This document shows positions 60,604 to 64,000 of a DNA stretch of 64,000 nt, one piece after another (within the stretch, counting starts at the first letter, position 1; each line of letters begins with the position of its first letter). Below the pieces are notes generated by a model, which was given only the letters and a program-made list of their open reading frames with translations, made no database searches and was not told the origin of the DNA. The translations under genes were made by a program, and so were the position numbers. The DNA is from Palsa-883 sp035486355 (GTDB lineage: Bacteria; Pseudomonadota; Alphaproteobacteria; Acetobacterales; Acetobacteraceae), in the NCBI GenBank assembly GCA_035486355.1, contig DATHNE010000009.1, positions 48,723 through 112,722 on the forward strand. The letters are read 5' to 3'.

Positions 60604-61128
60604 TCACCCGCCCGCCAGCACCAACGTGACCGCGCCCCCCGCCAGCGCCACCAACGGGTTCAGCTCCGTGAACGACAGCAATCCCGCCGACACCACGGTG
60701 ACGGCATACGCCACCCAGCCATGCTCGGTGCCACGCAGCAGCGTCAGGCCGGTGGCGAAGGTCAGCCCGATCGCGATCGGTGCCAGCGCCCGCTCCACAT
60801 GCAGCCGCCACGCTGCCCCTCCGGCGCGATGCCACACCCGCGCGACGGCGTAGACCAGCACGCAGGTCGGTCCGAACATCGCCAGCACCGCCACGGCCGC
60901 GCCTGCCAGGCCGGCGACCTTCTGCCCGATCAGCACCACGATCAGCGATCCCGGCCCTGGCGCGGCACGCGAGATGGCGAAGAACGCCAGGAACTCCGGC
61001 GCGGTCAACCAGTGATAGCGGTCGACGGTGATGCGCTGCATGTCCGGGATCACGCCGGCCCCGCCGCCGAACGCCAGCAGCGAAAGCCCCCCGAACAGCA
61101 GCGCGAGCCGCAGTAGCACCGGCACCAT
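60604..61128 (-). CDS. Chromate transporter, second short ChrA-type subunit
   Basis: A 174-residue short-chain ChrA protein with about five to six membrane helices. The conserved pattern is in LLAFGGGAGVIPDMQRITVD and FLAFFAISRAAPGPGSLIVV (A-PGP in the second motif), which correspond to the second ChrA domain of long proteins. It shares one base (TGATG) with the gene before it, so the two halves are translated together and should form a heterodimer. ChrA proteins export chromate or related anions and give chromate resistance; other substrates are possible. Confidence 0.88.
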   Translation of the reverse strand: MVPVLLRLALLFGGLSLLAFGGGAGVIPDMQRITVDRYHWLTAPEFLAFFAISRAAPGPGSLIVVLIGQKVAGLAGAAVAVLAMFGPTCVLVYAVARVWHRAGGAAWRLHVERALAPIAIGLTFATGLTLLRGTEHGWVAYAVTVVSAGLLSFTELNPLVALAGGAVTLVLAGG

Positions 61129-61730
61129 CAGGCGCGCCCGCGCCAGAGGCTCAGTCCCAGGCTGACCGGCAACATCACCAGCAGCACCTTCAGCAGCGAG
61201 ATTTGCAGCACGGCGATACCGACAGTGGTCGCCAGTGTCACCATCCCCGCCGCGATGCCCCGCAGATTGCGTCGCGCCAGGCGCACGCCAGTGGCGAGAT
61301 TCAGTCCGATCGCCACGGCCCCCATCCCGGCCAGCATCGGCGCGACCCAGCCGTACCCCGGCGCGCCTTGCACCCGCAGATACATCCCCCCTGCCAGCAG
61401 GATCAGCGCCACGGGCAGCAGCATCAGCCCGGCCAGCGTCGCCAGCGCCCCCGGCACACCGCGCAATTGCGCGCCGATGAACACCGCCAGGTTCACGTTG
61501 GTGGCGCCAGGCACCAGCTGGCTGAGCGCGTAGCCGGTGAGGAACTGGGGGTCATCCATCCAGCCGCGCCGCTGCACCACCTCACGCCGGATCCACGCCG
61601 CGAGGCCGCCGCCGAAGCTCATCATACCGATGGAGAGGAAGCCGAGGAACAGCGCGACGAGCGTCGCAGGCTGGGTTGGGGGCGTGGCACTTGGGGGAGG
61701 CGAAGAGGCTGGATCAGGAGGCAGTGCCAT
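61128..61730 (-). CDS. Chromate transporter, first short ChrA-type subunit
   Basis: A 200-residue short-chain ChrA protein. The first part is a Pro/Ser-rich cytoplasmic stretch (MALPPDPASSPPPSATPP); the conserved region is in IGMMSFGGGLAAWIRREVVQ and FLTGYALSQLVPGATNVNLA, and about six helices follow. ATG 61730 was chosen because the open frame upstream adds nothing family-like. It lies directly before the second ChrA gene in the same operon. Split ChrA pairs are known in bacteria as short-chain CHR families. Confidence 0.88.
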   Translation of the reverse strand: MALPPDPASSPPPSATPPTQPATLVALFLGFLSIGMMSFGGGLAAWIRREVVQRRGWMDDPQFLTGYALSQLVPGATNVNLAVFIGAQLRGVPGALATLAGLMLLPVALILLAGGMYLRVQGAPGYGWVAPMLAGMGAVAIGLNLATGVRLARRNLRGIAAGMVTLATTVGIAVLQISLLKVLLVMLPVSLGLSLWRGRA

Positions 61731-62902
61731 AGGGCCATTGAAGCCCGTTCCCTTGCCGCGGCATAGCGGGCCGCCGTGATCCAGTCTCACGTTGCATGGG
61801 GAATTGCCCCACGACGCCGGTGCTATGGCACCAACGCAAAACGACCTGGATTGCGCCGATCCCGACCATCGCTATCTTTCCAGCACGTCCAACCATGCCG
61901 TTACCGCGCTCCACCGCAAGCTCGATGAGCTGGGCCGCGCGACGTGGGTTGCGCTGACGAGAGAGCGGCGTGGGATTGCCACACGGCCCGCTGATGGTGC
62001 TTGGCCGTGGTGTCGCCCTCAAGGGCTGCGCTGCGCGCATCGGCAAGCCAACTGCGACCCTTGACCGCGACACCGCGGCCAGCAGATCGCTGTGATGCCA
62101 TTATGACGAATGGTTGGCACCCGAAGGATTATCGTTGACTGCCGAGACCCTCAGGGGGGCGCTTATGTGGCTACCCAATCGCGCGGCGTCACCGTTGTCC
62201 CCCGCTCTCTGGCGGCTGGGCATACGACGTCGGTGGCTGTTGCGTGTGCGCCCGCGGCTTGGTTTAGCTACAGAAAAGAATCAACCACCATATCAGGTGC
62301 ATCGTGTTCTCCCTTCAAACGCCAATCCCCTGTGATCCCGGCGGTGGAGGCCGGGGCCCGGAGGGATCGCAGGCGCTCCGATCACTCGACGTCGTCTGCC
62401 GGTGGCCGCAGTTTCCGACCAGGGCGGTTAACTTTCCAACGGTCAATCGCTGCCTCTTAGGAACGCTAGCGGCCGATCGTGGCGCGAGCGTTTCCAAAGC
62501 GCGCCAGAACCTGCTTCGTCGTCACACAGACACACTGCATCGCATCGATATCATACATACTCCGGGGAAGGAGCGGTGTATAGACGACAGTCATGCCGGC
62601 GAGAGAATGCTGCGTCTGAGCAACGGCGCGGGTCAATTCCGCATGGTTCCTCACAACTAGGAATGTGCGCTGGGACCACGCGTCGAACTTCTCAACTGCA
62701 TCGCGCATCGGCGAAGATCGCCGCCAACACTCACACGCAAAGTGAATGGCTGGTTTCGGGAAATCAGTGGCAATTATCAACAGCCAGGATGGGGTGAAAC
62801 CAGAAATCCAACCTGATCCCCAAGCCCAATTTGACAGCCCGCACCCACCCCTCATCGTATCTCCCACACCACCTGCCCAACCACCGTGCGGGAGAAACGC
62901 CG
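61731..62902. other. 1.17-kb stretch without a convincing gene
   Basis: Upstream of the ChrA pair and before the M24 peptidase gene both strands hold several short open frames (61792-62064, 62110-62460, 62304-62660 on the plus strand, 62466-62708 on the minus strand), none with family resemblance or good ribosome binding sites. The sequence is less GC-rich and lacks the codon pattern of its neighbours. It looks like decayed or acquired DNA, but I see no transposase, terminal repeats or tRNA. Confidence 0.5.
62466..62708 (-). CDS. Possible small protein, low confidence
   Basis: An open frame of 80 residues (MRDAVEKFDAWSQRTFLVVR to LARFGNARATIGR) with acceptable codon use, inside the gene-poor 1.17-kb region. 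It may continue upstream to 62867. No signal, membrane segment or family is recognised and no ribosome binding site precedes the ATG. Listed because it is the best open frame of this region; it may be chance. Confidence 0.2.
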   Translation of the reverse strand: MRDAVEKFDAWSQRTFLVVRNHAELTRAVAQTQHSLAGMTVVYTPLLPRSMYDIDAMQCVCVTTKQVLARFGNARATIGR

Positions 62903-64000
62903 ATGTCCGACACCACCCTGCCCTTCACCCGCGCCGAATACGCCGCCCGGCTGGCGAAGACCCGCGCCGCCATGGCTCGCACCGGCATCGACCTGCTGAT
63001 CGTCAGCGACCCATCCAACATGTCCTGGCTCACCGGCTACGACGGCTGGTCGTTCTACGTGCACCAATGCGTGCTGGTGCCGCCCGACGGCGAGCCGTTC
63101 TGGTACGGCCGTGGCCAGGACGCCAACGGTGCCAGGCGCACCGCCTACCTCGCGCACAACCATATCATTCCCTATCCGGACCATTATGTGCAGTCCACCC
63201 AACGCCATCCGATGGACCTGCTGGCGCACATCATCGCCGACCACGACTGGGACCGCACGCGCATCGGCGTGGAGATGGACAACTACTGGTTCAGCGCCGC
63301 CGCCTACGCGTCATTGCAAACCCATCTGCCGCAGGCGCGCTTCGCCGACGCCACCGCGCTGGTGAACTGGCAGCGTGCGGTGAAGAGCGCGCAGGAACTG
63401 GAGTACATGCGTCGCGCCGCCCGCATCGTGGAGGCCATGCACACGCGCATCCTGCAGAAGGCCGAGCCCGGCATCCGCAAATGCGATCTGGTCGCCGAGA
63501 TCTACGACGCCGCCATCCGTGGCGTTGATGGTTTCGGCGGCGACTATCCCGCCGTTGTGCCGCTGTTGCCCTCAGGCGCTGATGCCAGCGCGCCACACCT
63601 CACCTGGAACGATCAGCCGCTGCGCGTGAACGAGGGCACATTCTTCGAGATCGCCGGCTGCTATCGCCGCTATCACTGCCCGCTGTCGCGCACGCTGTTC
63701 CTGGGCACGCCGCCCGCCGCGTTCGTCGATGCCGAGAAGGCCGTGCTGGAAGGTATGGACGCCGGCCTCGCCGCCGCGAAACCCGGCAACACCTGCGAAG
63801 ACATCGCCAACGCCTTCTTCGCCGTGCTGCGCCGGCATGGGATCGAGAAGGACAGCCGCACCGGCTACTCGATCGGTCTGAGCTACCCGCCTGATTGGGG
63901 TGAACGCACCATGAGCCTGCGCCCGGGTGACAGAACCGAACTGCGACCGGGCATGACCTTTCATTTCATGCCTGGGCTGTGGCTGGACGACATGGGTCTC
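62903..64000 (+). CDS. M24-family hydrolase like ectoine hydrolase DoeA, 3' end outside window
   Basis: At least 366 residues, cut by the window end. The N-terminal creatinase-type domain starts LPFTRAEYAARLAKTRAAMA; GYDGWSFYVHQCVLVPPDGE and GRGQDANGARRTAYLAHNHI are close to DoeA (EutD), which opens the ectoine ring to N-acetyl-diaminobutyrate. The pita-bread domain begins near NWQRAVKSAQELEYMRRAAR; ADASAPHLTWNDQPLRVNEG and FEIAGCYRRYHCPLSRTLFL follow; and GLSYPPDWGERTMSLRPGDR is also as in DoeA. GGGAG lies 9 bases before ATG 62903. No other doe gene is seen beside it, so related Xaa-Pro or creatine-type substrates remain possible. Confidence 0.82.
   Translation, partial: MSDTTLPFTRAEYAARLAKTRAAMARTGIDLLIVSDPSNMSWLTGYDGWSFYVHQCVLVPPDGEPFWYGRGQDANGARRTAYLAHNHIIPYPDHYVQSTQRHPMDLLAHIIADHDWDRTRIGVEMDNYWFSAAAYASLQTHLPQARFADATALVNWQRAVKSAQELEYMRRAARIVEAMHTRILQKAEPGIRKCDLVAEIYDAAIRGVDGFGGDYPAVVPLLPSGADASAPHLTWNDQPLRVNEGTFFEIAGCYRRYHCPLSRTLFLGTPPAAFVDAEKAVLEGMDAGLAAAKPGNTCEDIANAFFAVLRRHGIEKDSRTGYSIGLSYPPDWGERTMSLRPGDRTELRPGMTFHFMPGLWLDDMGL

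Overview
The window is a high-GC chromosomal segment of a Gram-negative alphaproteobacterium, most likely from the Acetobacteraceae/Rhodospirillales side. The evidence is the gene content: hrcA-grpE beside rph-rdgB, dnaK-dnaJ, a tkt-gap-pgk block, an LpoA-type lipoprotein beside rsmI, xerC-DUF484, DUF2076, HyuA/HyuB, and RND pumps with a NodT lipoprotein. Family assignment is inference from gene content and base composition. There is no rRNA, tRNA, CRISPR array, intact prophage or intact insertion sequence.

Layout. 1-1770: end of a Liv-type amino-acid ABC transporter (livM partial, livG, livF). 1784-3802: D-amino-acid dehydrogenase and an EutA/maleate-isomerase-like racemase. 3963-13039: a four-gene MdtABC-type efflux operon with translationally overlapping genes. 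13050-17540: pgk, gap and tkt on the minus strand. 17689-19639: a Fur-type palindrome, an FTR1 iron permease fused to a cupredoxin, and a secreted barrel-like protein. 19636-27675: amide/hydantoin catabolism (carbamoylase, HyuB, HyuA, a formyl-THF-hydrolase-like protein) with a broken DMT exporter inside it. 27789-32643: CoA-binding protein, DUF2076 protein, LppC-like lipoprotein, rsmI and a serine hydrolase. 32619-35179: a Zur-type palindrome and znuACB. 35183-40758: rhodanese, CBS protein, hemW, ybaK and two divergent citrate-synthase-family genes. 40787-48334: rdgB, rph, a Nudix protein, hrcA, grpE, dnaK and dnaJ, with a heat-shock-type promoter before dnaK and a strong hairpin between dnaK and dnaJ. 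48343-49381: remains of a polysaccharide locus (glycosyltransferase and flippase pseudogenes). 49730-56729: an AT-hook protein, xerC, DUF484, a transaldolase-like gene, priA and a CoA-transferase. 56869-64000: a TPR glycosyltransferase, a broken oligopeptide-type binding protein, a two-gene chromate transporter, a 1.1-kb stretch without convincing genes, and the start of an ectoine-hydrolase-type M24 peptidase.

The core genes (glycolysis/pentose phosphate, chaperones, replication restart, rRNA modification) look intact. The accessory genes show active decay: five pseudogenes are visible (DMT exporter, VapC, glycosyltransferase, flippase, solute-binding protein), and palindromic intergenic repeats occur at three places, one of them forming the C-terminus of a protein.

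The strongest candidates for new biology are (1) the FTR1-cupredoxin/barrel operon behind a perfect 17-bp Fur-like palindrome, (2) the perfect Zur-like palindrome lying over both the znuA -10 and the first codons of a divergent serine hydrolase, (3) the divergent citrate-synthase pair, one fused to a helix-turn-helix, and (4) the five-AT-hook coiled-coil protein. No computation or database search was run; all family calls come from reading the sequence.
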